A stretch of DNA of 19,610 nucleotides. Origin: Alphaproteobacteria bacterium (GTDB taxonomy: Bacteria > Pseudomonadota > Alphaproteobacteria > RUG11792). Made by a program: the position numbers and the translations under genes. The stretch covers positions 1 through 19,610 of the forward strand of contig BNWD01000007.1 in NCBI GenBank assembly GCA_025998575.1. Direction: 5' to 3'. Below the pieces are notes generated by a model. The model was not told the DNA's origin. It made no database searches and saw only the letters and a program-made list of their open reading frames with translations. Numbering within the stretch: the stretch's first letter is position 1; each line of letters opens with the position of its first letter. Positions 8,501-15,962 of the stretch are shown here, one piece after another.

Positions 8501-8808
8501 TGGGATTGGCAACCTGTTACGTCTTTGCGTGAATTTTATTAGGTCTGAAGCTTGGTGTAGTGATGATGAGCAGTTATAGCTCGAGAACAACGAGATAAAT
8601 GTCACTATTCATAACTTCCTAAAATAATAAAAAGCAGAACCGCAAGAGAATATTCTAGTATAAGAAATGTGGAGGCTGTCTAAAATATTAGCGATTCTAT
8701 AATAAGAAAGCGTATATAAAATCAATTACAAGAGAACATTCTCCTTGATTTAAAACTCTGTAGATTGCCCATGAGGGGGTTAACAAAAGCGTAACTGGTT
8801 GATTATCA
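8501..8808 (+). mobile_element. Decayed IS1-like element, copy B
   Basis: The left end reads GGGATTGGCAACCTGTTACG and the right end, in inverted form, is CGTAACTGGTTGATTATC, so imperfect terminal inverted repeats about 308 bases apart bound it. The interior around 8640-8784 matches IS copy A (opposite strand), including TTGATTTAAAACTCTGT and an ATAATAAGAAA/GCG block. No transposase frame survives. At this size it is an internally deleted copy. The tatD promoter starts just outside the right end. Confidence 0.55.
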
Positions 8809-8816
8809 CATAATAG

Positions 8817-8846
8817 TTGGTATTTTATTATAAATTGAGTTATAAT
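8817..8846 (+). promoter_or_regulatory. Promoter for tatD
   Basis: TTGGTA (8817-8822) and a perfect TATAAT (8841-8846) are separated by 18 bases. Transcription would begin near 8853, which leaves no leader for the ATG at 8854 and supports the GTG at 8881 as the tatD start. Confidence 0.6.
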
Positions 8847-8880
8847 AAAATATATGCAGTGGCTTGTATTGGAGATTTAT

Positions 8881-9669
8881 GTGGTTATTGTCGATTCGCA
8901 TTGTCATCTTTTTTACGAAGGGATTTGCGAGGATGTGCATGGCAAGATAGAAAATGCGAAGCAAATGGGCGTTGAATATTTGTTAACTGTTTCAACGAGC
9001 GCGAGCAATATTGCTGAAAACATCAGTATTTGCGAGAAATACTCGAACGTTTTCTGTTCTGTTGGTATTCATCCGCTTGAGTTTCCTGAAGGATACGATC
9101 TCGCATCTCTAAAATCATCACTGAATAACGAGAAAGTCATTGGAATCGGGGAAGTAGGATTGGATTATCATTATACAGACAAAACATCTCAATCCGATCA
9201 ACAGAAATTACTTCGCGATATGTTTAGCATATCTGATGTGTCAGACTTACCATATATTATTCACGCAAGAGATTGCTTTCCGGACATTCTAGCCATAATC
9301 AAACAATACGATATCAAAAATGCTGTTTTCCACTGCTACACAGATTCCATTGAAAATGCGAAAAAAGTCTTGGATCTTGGCTATTTCATATCTTTTTCGG
9401 GTGCTTTAACATTCAAAACAGCTGACGATTTAAGAAAAGTAGCGAAATACGTTCCTTTAGATAGAATATTAATCGAGACAGATTCGCCATACCTAGCTCC
9501 TGTTCCTCTCCGTGGAAAACTCAATGAGCCAGCGAATGTTTTCTATGTCGCTGAATGCCTAGCCGGAATAAAAAACATCTCCATGAAAGAAATAGCTAAA
9601 TCCACCACTGACAATTTCTCCAGGCTATTCAAAAAAGCTTGCGACATAATCCAGCGTTCTTGTGTTTAA
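8881..9669 (+). CDS. tatD: TatD family metal-dependent hydrolase (DNase)
   Basis: This TIM-barrel hydrolase is related to E. coli TatD, a metal-dependent nuclease linked to DNA quality control. From the GTG start (VVIVDSHCHL) it is about 262 aa, the usual size. Metal-site motifs are DSHCHL near the N-terminus, GIGEVGLDYHY in the middle, an IIHARD segment, FHCYTD, and LIETDSPYLAPVP near the C-terminus. GGAG at 8871-8874 lies 6 bases before the GTG. The ATG at 8854 would add nine residues but sits at the predicted transcription start. The gene appears monocistronic, with no clear terminator and a long non-coding stretch behind it. The TatD label follows the family and does not prove this copy's substrate. 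Confidence 0.92.
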   Translation: MVIVDSHCHLFYEGICEDVHGKIENAKQMGVEYLLTVSTSASNIAENISICEKYSNVFCSVGIHPLEFPEGYDLASLKSSLNNEKVIGIGEVGLDYHYTDKTSQSDQQKLLRDMFSISDVSDLPYIIHARDCFPDILAIIKQYDIKNAVFHCYTDSIENAKKVLDLGYFISFSGALTFKTADDLRKVAKYVPLDRILIETDSPYLAPVPLRGKLNEPANVFYVAECLAGIKNISMKEIAKSTTDNFSRLFKKACDIIQRSCV

Positions 9670-10258
9670 CGCTATTTCAAAACTAATGTTACTAATAGCT
9701 TGTAGCAATTAATTTGCATATTCTATAATGTTTGATTATATTACAATTGCGACTTTACTGTATTTATTAAACATTAAATTTAATAAGATAATTTTTCTAA
9801 AATTCAGAGGGAAATATTAATAATTGAGAGAATCTCTTATGAAACTGACTGTCTTACATTGACTTTCTGAATCTTAACGCAACTCTGGCTCTTCCGGCAG
9901 ATGGGGGGGGGTAAATGGAAAAACTGAATTTTATTCTGATATTAACCAAGGTTGTTTTAACAATCTTCAAGATAGCCTTGAGGAAATATATGTTTGAAGC
10001 GACCTTAAAACTTTTCTGATTATAACCTTGAATAATATATGAGCTCCAGGCTATCGATTAACATAGCCTGAACATATTAATGTTGAGCGCAGCAAGGAAT
10101 ACTTTTGCACTATTGCTCAAGGCCTGTGCACTGACAAACAGAAAAGATTATACTTAATCGAAAGAGCACTATCGATGTTTTTATTAGCGAATGAACGTAA
10201 AAAACATTCGCTTAATTGTTCTTGTGTAAATAATCAATGAATTTTCTTCCATAAATCG
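9670..10258. other. Decayed gene-free stretch after tatD
   Basis: No intact gene is visible. A run of nine G (9903-9911), unusual in this AT-rich DNA, follows ACTCTGGCTCTTCCGGCAG; the reverse complement weakly recalls the C-rich hairpin region of IS copy A, but the match is too poor to call. A minus-strand frame with few stops between about 10000 and 10233 suggests a dead gene (see the next entry). Confidence 0.5.
10117..10233 (-). pseudogene. Possible gene scrap beside IS copy X
   Basis: A minus-strand frame gives LFTQEQLSECFLRSFANKNI and 18 further residues before a TGA, then continues in frame for about 20 more residues before the next stop. In DNA this AT-rich such spacing of stops is somewhat unusual. 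It lies on the other side of IS copy X from the secreted-protein pseudogene at 10732-11100 and could be its continuation. Identity is unknown and it may be chance. Confidence 0.25.
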
Positions 10259-10731
10259 TTATAAATAACCCATTACCGATAGATATAGAATATAGAAAAA
10301 TGTTTGAAGGTATTTTGAGTTTAAATAATCGTGTAAAGTATAGCCCAAAAGAGAGGAGTATTGCTCTGAAGCTATACTTTGAAGTTAATTGCTTTCGGAG
10401 AATAGCGAGAATTTAATGGTCTTGATATTAGGCTTGAGAAAGAAAAAAAGAGAATAGTGTTTAGAATATAGACTATTGTTGACAGTAGGATGCACTATCT
10501 GTGGATGTGGCTTCATTGAAAAGGCTGCTAAGCAAATGCAGATTACTTGCCAAAGAAAATAATCCCTGAATTTATAGAATATATAGTTATGAAGTCAGAA
10601 ACCTGTTTAGTATAGTCTTACAATTTCAGTGCTAAGATACTATATTAATCAAAAAGAATGCTATAACCTCCAGTTAAATTGCTTGTTTATAAACTTAATT
10701 ATTGTTATGGACGCAAATAGTTGCCAATTCC
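10259..10731 (+). mobile_element. Decayed IS1-like element, copy X
   Basis: The left end contains AACCCATTACCGATAG, aligning with IS copy A's end, and leads to an ATG at 10300 (MFEGILSLNNRVKY). The frame at 10333-10413 reads through ERSIALKLYFEVNCFRRIAR, a helix-turn-helix like those of IS1-family transposases, then breaks. TIVDSR near 10480-10496 matches the TAVDR core of copy Y, and the C-terminal scrap KLLVYKLN (about 10675-10700) matches Y's KLLVDKLN. The right end is inverted GGAATTGGCAACTATTTGCG. X and Y align over their whole length of about 475 bases, shorter than a full IS1 (about 770), with the same interior pieces apparently missing. Confidence 0.65.
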
Positions 10732-11100
10732 AATAATTCTGTGTAAGATGGAACGCCCTTTAATGTTTCGATTAGATTCTTTAAATTGGATAGCTTAAAT
10801 TGCTGTTCTTCTTAGGTTTCAAAATTGGAAAGCTCACTATTCATAATTATAATCGCTCTAATTAAACCAAGCTTTGTTATTCTCTCTAGTGCAGTTATCT
10901 TGTAAAAAATTCAGTAAACTGAGGTATTGCCCAAGTAAAATCATAGCCTTCAATAGAATTAATAGCTCTTAACCAAGTATCACGCGCAATATAATGGTGT
11001 GGTATGGTGTTTTTCTTTGCATGCAGATGCCGTTTTCTTGCGAAATAGAGGCAACAGCACAAGCGCTAATTATAATTCTTATCAAAAGCTTTTTGGACAT
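10732..11100 (-). pseudogene. Broken secreted-protein gene abutting IS copy X
   Basis: GAGG precedes an ATG at 11100, and the frame starts with the export signal MSKKLLIRIIISACAVASIS. It ends early at 10969-10971 through a frameshift, but a second frame continues with IARDTWLRAINSIEGYDFTW. A third follows with ITALERITKLGLIRAI, one stop, then KLSNLKNLIETLKGVPSYTE, right up to the IS end at 10731. Two frameshifts, one stop and an IS boundary therefore disrupt a once secreted protein. No family is recognised. Confidence 0.6.
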
Positions 11101-11331
11101 ATCAAAGCCTCACTTATCAAAAATAACTAAACAAAACACGAATTATATCGCAAAAACTTAAGAGCTTAAAAAAGTTGATTTGTTAAAATCGTAAATACAA
11201 CCAATTTATCAGAACATTTATACAGGCATATAGATTACGGACATTTATTAATGTTCGATAAAACGAAATGCAAATTGATGTATCGAATATGGAACTTTTT
11301 TTCAAGACTATAAAGAAAACAGAAGATTATG

Positions 11332-11593
11332 TATGAGTTCTATGGCATTCGTCGTTCTCACTATCATTTAACTTTGCTTGCAATGTATAGAGCATTTCAA
11401 TAAAATTAGTTATTCTCAAAGTGTGCGCGGCAACAGATTTTAGAGTAAATTTATCAGTGAAATGTATCAACAACCGCTATAAATTCAAGAATTTCAGCGC
11501 AAGAAAATGATTGAGTTAAATGAATTCAAAAACATAGCGAAAGCAAATTCTGAGAAATATGAAACAGCAATATTAAAGCAAAATTTAAGCTAA
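11332..11593 (+). pseudogene. Remnant of an unknown gene
   Basis: Two short coding-looking frames survive. Codons 11332-11400 read YEFYGIRRSHYHLTLLAMYR and three more residues before TAA. The frame 11444-11593 ends with residues such as MIELNEFKNIAKANSEKYET, with one internal TAA. No start or ribosome site is kept. An 18-base copy of the sequence before the next gene lies inside (11402-11419), so this may be the carcass of a duplicated neighbour; that is speculation. Confidence 0.35.
11402..11419 (+). repeat. 18-bp direct repeat, copy 1
   Basis: AAAATTAGTTATTCTCAA is exactly repeated at 11640-11657, 238 bases downstream. Copy 2 lies just before the secreted-protein gene, so the unit may be promoter-proximal DNA that was duplicated. 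Confidence 0.7.
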
Positions 11594-11639
11594 ACAAATT
11601 ATTATTTATTTTTATTCGTAAATTAATACTTTTTTAATA

Positions 11640-11657
11640 AAAATTAGTTATTCTCAA
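11640..11657 (+). repeat. 18-bp direct repeat, copy 2, upstream of the 404-aa gene
   Basis: This is identical to 11402-11419, and the two flanks also share AATAA before the word. It lies 33 bases before the ATG at 11690 and could overlap the promoter, although no clear -10/-35 pair is visible. Confidence 0.7.
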
Positions 11658-11689
11658 TATTAGAGATCAATAATTTTGGGGAAGAACTT

Positions 11690-12904
11690 ATGAAAAAAGT
11701 TTTATTAATGTTTGGAGCTATTTTATTATGCGCGTTTAACAATGAATCACTGGCGGACCAGGGACGGTATCCTAAATATCATGTGGATCCTTTTCCGATG
11801 GAAGATATATGCGCGCACAATGCGAAGCCAAAACAAACAACATCAGTTCAGCGCTCTGAACATTATCAGCAATCAAAGTCTTCAAAGAAAGGAAAAGGAT
11901 TGTCGGAAAATCTTTTGCCAATAGAGCATAGAGCGAGTCGTGAAAAAACTGGGCCAGTTTGGAGGTATGAGTATCCACCGCATTTTGTTTTCGCGTATCA
12001 GCAGACTCCATTCGAACATATTTCAAATCTTAGCTTTCCTTCTTATATGAAAGAGATTTTTGATGGTTGGATGAAAAAAATCATCAAAACAGGAACTGGC
12101 AGAAAACTCATATTAGACTATGTAGCGTCCTATGAGAGGTTGTGTCACGCTTTAAAACTTCCGAGAACAAATATTGTTCAAGTTGCATATGATAAGGAGA
12201 TGTTTAAGAAAATGACAGGAGAGCACGAGCTGTTTCCATATGATTGCTATCCAATGCAGAGCATGGGAAAGCTAGTATGGGAAAAAGATACGCCAGTCAT
12301 TCGGCATCCTTTGGATCCAGCAAAGCTGACTATTATAGCTCCATTTATGGCAAACAAAGCTGACATAAGAATTCTTGTTCCTTATTTGAGTGAGGAGGAC
12401 AGACTCCTTCATTTTTCATCTGCGAAGAAAAACTATCGAGGTGACTTTGCATTATTCATTTTTTTGAATAAGCTTAAACAGATCTATGACGCGTTAACTG
12501 TTTGTTTTTCGCAAATGCCTATACATCATGAATATATCCCTGAAGAAATTCACAAAGTTTTAGATAAGCTTTATGTTGATGATACGTTTTTTAATAAGGT
12601 AAAAAATGTGTATGGATTGAGTGGGAGGAAACATAATATTTGGAATTATAAAAATTTAGGGTATCGAGCAGCCTTTCCATTCATCGAAAGCGATATTGCT
12701 TTGTGTGACTATATTTTTGAGAAATGCAAATGTAAATATTTGCCAACTTTCGCAATCATGACTACGCGCTGGATGAATACATTGACTCCTGAAGAGCATT
12801 CAAACCTCAGGAAGTTGTTTGCTGATCTTTATATTCATGGAATCAATAAAATCAAGGAAAATGAGCACCTTTTGCAAGCTGAAATCTTCAGCCATGATTT
12901 TTAG
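11690..12904 (+). CDS. Exported protein of unknown function, 404 aa
   Basis: The N-terminus MKKVLLMFGAILLCAFNNES has a Lys-rich start and a hydrophobic core and probably ends at SLA|DQ near residue 22, a type I signal peptide. No lipobox or later membrane helix is evident. Residues about 25-80 are polar and low in complexity; the rest looks globular, with segments such as GWMKKIIKTGTGRKLI (about 127-142) and TFAIMTTRWMNTLTPEEHSN. No HExxH or other catalytic signature was found. TGGGGAAGA lies before the ATG and a strong terminator follows, so it is a single-gene unit. It heads a cluster of exported proteins and could be a host-interaction factor, but that is inferred only from export and context. 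Confidence 0.8.
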   Translation: MKKVLLMFGAILLCAFNNESLADQGRYPKYHVDPFPMEDICAHNAKPKQTTSVQRSEHYQQSKSSKKGKGLSENLLPIEHRASREKTGPVWRYEYPPHFVFAYQQTPFEHISNLSFPSYMKEIFDGWMKKIIKTGTGRKLILDYVASYERLCHALKLPRTNIVQVAYDKEMFKKMTGEHELFPYDCYPMQSMGKLVWEKDTPVIRHPLDPAKLTIIAPFMANKADIRILVPYLSEEDRLLHFSSAKKNYRGDFALFIFLNKLKQIYDALTVCFSQMPIHHEYIPEEIHKVLDKLYVDDTFFNKVKNVYGLSGRKHNIWNYKNLGYRAAFPFIESDIALCDYIFEKCKCKYLPTFAIMTTRWMNTLTPEEHSNLRKLFADLYIHGINKIKENEHLLQAEIFSHDF

Positions 12905-12930
12905 AGCTTTTTATTTTTGACAATTGTGTG

Positions 12931-12977
12931 TTTTTTCGGCAACATCTATATAAATTAGATGCTATGCCGAAAAAAAA
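12931..12977. terminator. Strong bidirectional-looking terminator after the 404-aa gene
   Basis: An outer stem TTTTTTCGGCA / TGCCGAAAAAA and an inner stem CATCTA / TAGATG form a long hairpin with a small internal bulge and a 7-base loop. The symmetric A/T flanks give a T-run in either direction, but no gene converges from the right. Confidence 0.85.
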
Positions 12978-13003
12978 TATATAAATTTATTAAAATTGAG
13001 ATG

Positions 13004-13009
13004 TATAAT
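13004..13009 (+). promoter_or_regulatory. Candidate -10 box for the acidic exported protein
   Basis: A perfect TATAAT lies 57 bases before the ATG at 13066. No convincing -35 is seen. Between box and gene, TCGCA-ATAA-TGCGA (13023-13036) makes a small hairpin followed by a T-rich stretch, which could influence the leader. GGGAG at 13054-13058 is the ribosome site. Confidence 0.4.
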
Positions 13010-13065
13010 TATTTATAGGAAGTCGCAATAATGCGATTGGTTTTTAAATTTTTGGGAGATGAAAA

Positions 13066-13469
13066 ATGAATAAAATTAGTTTGCTGTCCGTGATGTTGTC
13101 ACTTATGGCGGGCGTTGTGTTCAATGCAAACAATGCTAACTGCGATCAACAGCAGCAGCCTGGCGCTGAAAATCCTGAGCAAAAGTCTGAGGACACAACT
13201 GGAGAAGAAAAGATAAAGAAGGATGAAGCTGCAAACGATGATGCGGCGAAGCCTGCTGATGAAAAAAAAAAAGACTGAAAAAGAATAAGGTTGTTAGACG
13301 GGCAGGCGGACATATTGATCTTGCAAAAGCGAACTCATACACCGCCGCGCTAAATGACGCTCCCGTCAATGGGTCGACTCAGGCTACAGAATCTTCTGAA
13401 CTAAAGAAAGAAGACGATGAGAGGGATGCTGATAAAGTTTCAGAGGAAAGTGTCGTTGCTCCTGACTAA
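13066..13469 (+). CDS. Acidic exported protein, reading frame split at an A11 tract
   Basis: The start MNKISLLSVMLSLMAGVVFN is a signal peptide. The mature part is hydrophilic and rich in E, D, K, Q and A, probably disordered. Frame 0 stops at TGA 13276-13278 right after eleven A (13262-13272). The -1 frame, entered at the A-run, is open to TAA 13467-13469 for about 65 codons, including NSYTAALNDAPVNGSTQA and a further acidic tail, and ends just before a strong terminator. Loss of two A or gain of one would restore one frame of about 135 codons. It may be a real frameshift mutation, programmed or transcriptional slippage, or a sequencing error. No known family was recognised. Confidence 0.6.
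13262..13272 (+). repeat. Poly-A tract (A11) at the frame break
   Basis: Eleven consecutive A in frame 0 are read GAA AAA AAA AAA GAC. A one-base backward slip gives AAA then AGA CTG AAA AAG, the open downstream frame. A-runs of this length favour polymerase slippage, as described for AT-rich insect endosymbionts. Confidence 0.9.
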
Positions 13470-13494
13470 ACGATGCCAAAAAAGCAGTCTTGTA

Positions 13495-13530
13495 GCTAGG
13501 GGCATTTCGCTCCTAGCAGTTTTATTTTTA
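13495..13530 (+). terminator. Rho-independent terminator after the acidic protein gene
   Basis: GCTAGGGGC pairs with GCTCCTAGC (9 bp, one G-T) around the loop ATTTC, followed by AGTTTTATTTTTA. It sits 25 bases after the shifted-frame stop (13469) and over 200 bases after the frame-0 stop, which supports 13469 as the true gene end. The AGGAG of the next gene begins at its tail. Confidence 0.9.
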
Positions 13531-13539
13531 GGAGAGTTT

Positions 13540-14007
13540 ATGCCTAGTAAAAAATGTTTTGGCTTGGGGATTGTCTTATTAATATCGGTGTTGCTTTCGG
13601 GTTGTTCTAACGATTTTTCCGGAAACACATATAGTTCTGCAAATGTAGGAGAAGTTGCTAAAACAGAAAGCGGAATCGTTGTTTCATTAAGACGAGTCGA
13701 AATAAAACCTGACAGCAAAGATTTGGGCGTGGGGGCTTTGGCTGGCGGTGTCGGAGGGGCAGCTATCGGGTCGGCTTTTGGCAAGGGCGGCGGAAAAACT
13801 GCTGCAATGATAGGCGGTGGATTGTTAGGAGCGGCCGCTGGAAACGCCATTCAGAACAGATCAAAACCTGGAATTGAGTATATTGTAAAACTGGACAATG
13901 GCGATCTTGTGACTCTGGCTCAAGGCCCTGAACCAGCTATCACTGTCGGACAACGCGTTTTTGTCGTCAAGAGCGAAAAGGGCTCAAGCAGGATTGTTCC
14001 GTTCTAA
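13540..14007 (+). CDS. SlyB/Pcp-like glycine-zipper outer-membrane lipoprotein
   Basis: A lipoprotein signal, MPSKKCFGLGIVLLISVLLS, ends in the lipobox LLSGC with Cys near residue 24, so the mature protein should be lipidated. The mature part shows the 17-kDa antigen / SlyB layout: a short linker with GIVVSLRRVEI, a Gly/Ala zipper hairpin (about 66-108, GALAGGVGGAAIGSAFG then GGGLLGAAAG), and a C-terminal beta-like domain with DNGDLVTLAQ and VGQRVFVV. Such proteins support outer-membrane integrity and are often surface antigens. ATG 13540 has AGGAG 6 bases upstream; earlier in-frame starts would run through the preceding terminator. Length 155 aa is typical. No downstream terminator is clear. 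Confidence 0.88.
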   Translation: MPSKKCFGLGIVLLISVLLSGCSNDFSGNTYSSANVGEVAKTESGIVVSLRRVEIKPDSKDLGVGALAGGVGGAAIGSAFGKGGGKTAAMIGGGLLGAAAGNAIQNRSKPGIEYIVKLDNGDLVTLAQGPEPAITVGQRVFVVKSEKGSSRIVPF

Positions 14008-14321
14008 ACATTCTCACTATGTTAAAAGACGGCGATGCTCAGAATAAGGCGTTGTTGTTAAACAATATAATTGACGTCTTGCTTTCTTTACAAAAGTCAA
14101 TGTTTTTCTAAAGATGATTAAAATAAAGCTTGCTAGCAAAGTCTTAAAAATCGAAGCGTCGCTATAGTAACAAGGAATTCCTTTTGAAATTTGGTCATTG
14201 TTATGATGGGGGTGTGTCTATATTCAAAATATTGATAGCCTTGCTACGCTTTAAACGTTTTTGTGTAAGCAGATAAAATTTGAATGGAAGATATCCAAAG
14301 TAGCATTGTCCTGTTATTATT

Positions 14322-14423
14322 GTCACGTCAAGCTTCCTTTTGCAGAAAATTAATGTCTGGCTAAGTAAAATTAAAAGCAAAGCTTGTGTTGTAATGATAT
14401 GTGATTATACCAAAAAATATTGA
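14322..14423 (+). pseudogene. Lipoprotein relic, unit 2 of the decayed array
   Basis: One frame gives VTSSFLLQKINVWLSKIK and then ACVVMICDYTKKY before TGA. It aligns without gaps to LTACSLFPEINVWLRKV of the intact lipoprotein and, after a deletion of about 11 residues, to VCHIVVAYSKDLY. The lipobox cysteine has become serine and the start is lost. Confidence 0.65.
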
Positions 14424-14748
14424 GAATTGAGATGACATTGCATTCCTCTAAACTTGATAGCTGACATCGTTTTGCGTTGCTTGTAATAACTATGCAAAAA
14501 TTCTCGTTCTAGGAATGGGTTTTCTGATATATATTCCAAGGGATTTAGCCTCTATTTGAGAACCGTTGAAGTTAGCGAATGTTAGAAAGCAGAGCGTTGG
14601 ATGTTCTGTTGTGATAATTCAAAATATGGAGTACCTTCTGATTTATCCACCTCACAGTCCTTTATAGAAAGCCAATGTCTTGCTAATGGCTTGAAATCGG
14701 AATGTTGCTGATAATCTGAGCTATGTTAAAATAAAGATTCACTCTGCT

Positions 14749-14820
14749 CTAACATAGCATCGATCTCTTTTCAAAGAGATTCCTTTGTATTTAATCGTTG
14801 GAAAGACTGTGCCGCGATGA
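14749..14820 (+). pseudogene. Lipoprotein relic, unit 4 of the decayed array
   Basis: The frame reads LT, stop, HRSLFKEIPLYLIVGKTVPR, stop. Its SLFKEIPLYL matches SLFPEINVWL of the intact gene, with LT two to three residues earlier as in the lipobox region LTAC. The DNA word CTCTTT-CAAAG here also aligns with unit 6 (15175-15190). Confidence 0.55.
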
Positions 14821-15111
14821 TAATTGGTTGAATTCAAAACATAGATTCAGCGTAATAGAGTTTAGTTCTGAAGGTTTCGCGAGATTATAAGAAGTAGTTG
14901 ATTAAGATATAGCGTTGTTCTATTTTATACATATAGTTGTTGGTCAGATTCTTTTATAGAAGTCTTATAAAGAGAATTCTTTGGAGCAGGAGCGTTTATA
15001 TGCTCTATTGCAATAACCCAAAATATTGAGAATATCAATGATACTGTTCAGGCATGAATGTTCGCTGCGCTAGCTGGAAATGTTATTGGCTCTGCAGCTT
15101 GAAAGGATTAC

Positions 15112-15235
15112 ATAAAAATTGCTGCTATTATTAAAAAGAGTTCCAATGTCCTATACATATAGTTGCCGCGGGCGCTCTTTCCAAAGAATTCTTTGAATTA
15201 TGATCGTTTACAAACCATGTTGCGATAATAGATGG
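15112..15235 (+). pseudogene. Lipoprotein relic, unit 6 of the decayed array
   Basis: From an ATA where a start ATG may once have been, the frame reads IKIAAIIKKSSNVLYI, stop, LPRALFPKNSLNYDRL. It follows IKFRTIIAAFACFFVL and ACSLFPEINVWL of the intact lipoprotein with the LFP tripeptide offset by one codon. GAAAGGA, a ribosome-site-like word, still precedes the ATA by about 5 bases. Confidence 0.55.
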
Positions 15236-15388
15236 GAAGTATTCAAAAACATGAAGCCATGCATAACCTTGCCCAATTCTTGCTAGATAATGTTCTTTAA
15301 TATCTTGTCAAGGAATGGTAAAATTAATTCTGCTAGCAAAGGAGTGGAAATAGGAGCTTTATGATTCAGCTCTGTAACTGGAGTCAGT

Positions 15389-15877
15389 ATGATAAAATTT
15401 AGAACCATAATTGCTGCTTTTGCTTGTTTTTTTGTCTTGACGGCTTGTTCTCTTTTTCCAGAGATTAATGTCTGGTTGAGGAAAGTCGACTTCGAAGTCG
15501 ATCCAGGAGCAAACAAAGGCGAACCTTTTGTTTGCCATATAGTTGTTGCCTATTCGAAAGACTTGTATGACGCACTGAGTGGCATGGATGCGCAGGGATA
15601 TTTCCCGAATGCAGATGCACTCAAAAAGAAATATAAGGATTCGATAGAAATATTTGAATATGACATGATTCCTGGCAAAAACAAACTCGAGCAAAAAATA
15701 AGATTACGATCATATAGACAGGCAAAAGCCGCATTTTTGTTCGCACGATACTCAACTCCTGGAAAATTCATGGAAAACGTCGGAACAGCTCCGTCAATTG
15801 TAGTCAGATTTTTGCCATACAAAATGGAGCTCATATCAGCAACAAGTCTCGAGGCTCTTGTCGATAAGGCAAAGTGA
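15389..15877 (+). CDS. Small lipoprotein, survivor of a decayed tandem family
   Basis: The 162-aa product starts MIKFRTIIAAFACFFVLTAC with Cys at about 20 in a VLTAC lipobox, so it is probably lipidated and anchored in the periplasm or outer membrane. The mature part looks globular: INVWLRKVDFEV, then GEPFVCHIVVAYSKDLYDAL, a PGKNKLEQKIRL strand-like stretch, and FLFARYSTPGKF near the end. The order G.P-strand, L..., PG-strand, FA.Y recalls T6SS TssJ-type lipoproteins only loosely; no other secretion gene is visible, so no family is claimed. GGAG (15380-15383) is 5 bases before the ATG. Several dead copies of its N-terminal part lie upstream. The next gene follows after 85 bases. Confidence 0.8.
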   Translation: MIKFRTIIAAFACFFVLTACSLFPEINVWLRKVDFEVDPGANKGEPFVCHIVVAYSKDLYDALSGMDAQGYFPNADALKKKYKDSIEIFEYDMIPGKNKLEQKIRLRSYRQAKAAFLFARYSTPGKFMENVGTAPSIVVRFLPYKMELISATSLEALVDKAK

Positions 15878-15962
15878 TAGCTGTAGGTTATAAGAAAGTT
15901 GTTTAAGTTAACGATTTATTAACCATTTTGAGTGTATCCTGGAATTAAGTCGATGTGTATGC

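Larger units (their letters stand above)
14008..15388 (+). pseudogene. Graveyard of degenerate tandem lipoprotein-gene copies
   Basis: Within this intact-gene-free 1.4 kb, blocks recur about every 200 bases (near 14173, 14390, 14600, 14775, 14970 and 15183) with a worn AAAGAATTCTTTG-like word followed by an ATTCAAAATAT-like word. Three blocks translate in pieces to the N-terminal part of the intact lipoprotein at 15389 (separate entries). A scrap near 15060-15115, GCTGGAAATGTTATTGGC, recalls the glycine-zipper coding DNA of the 13540 gene. All blocks carry stops and frame changes. The simplest reading is a tandem family of small lipoprotein genes that decayed leaving one survivor at the 3' end. 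Alignments were by eye. Confidence 0.6.

Noticed and set aside
9885-9915. C/G-rich segment as another copy of the IS 3' block
   Set aside because: Only scattered matches remain after several gaps, not clearly better than chance.
14008-15388. Spaced repeats as a CRISPR array
   Set aside because: Units are about 200 bases, poorly conserved and translate to lipoprotein scraps; there are no short identical repeats with unique spacers and no cas genes.
15389-15877. Firm assignment of the lipoprotein as T6SS TssJ
   Set aside because: Only a loose order of strand-like segments agrees, no signature residue is decisive, and no other T6SS gene is in the window.
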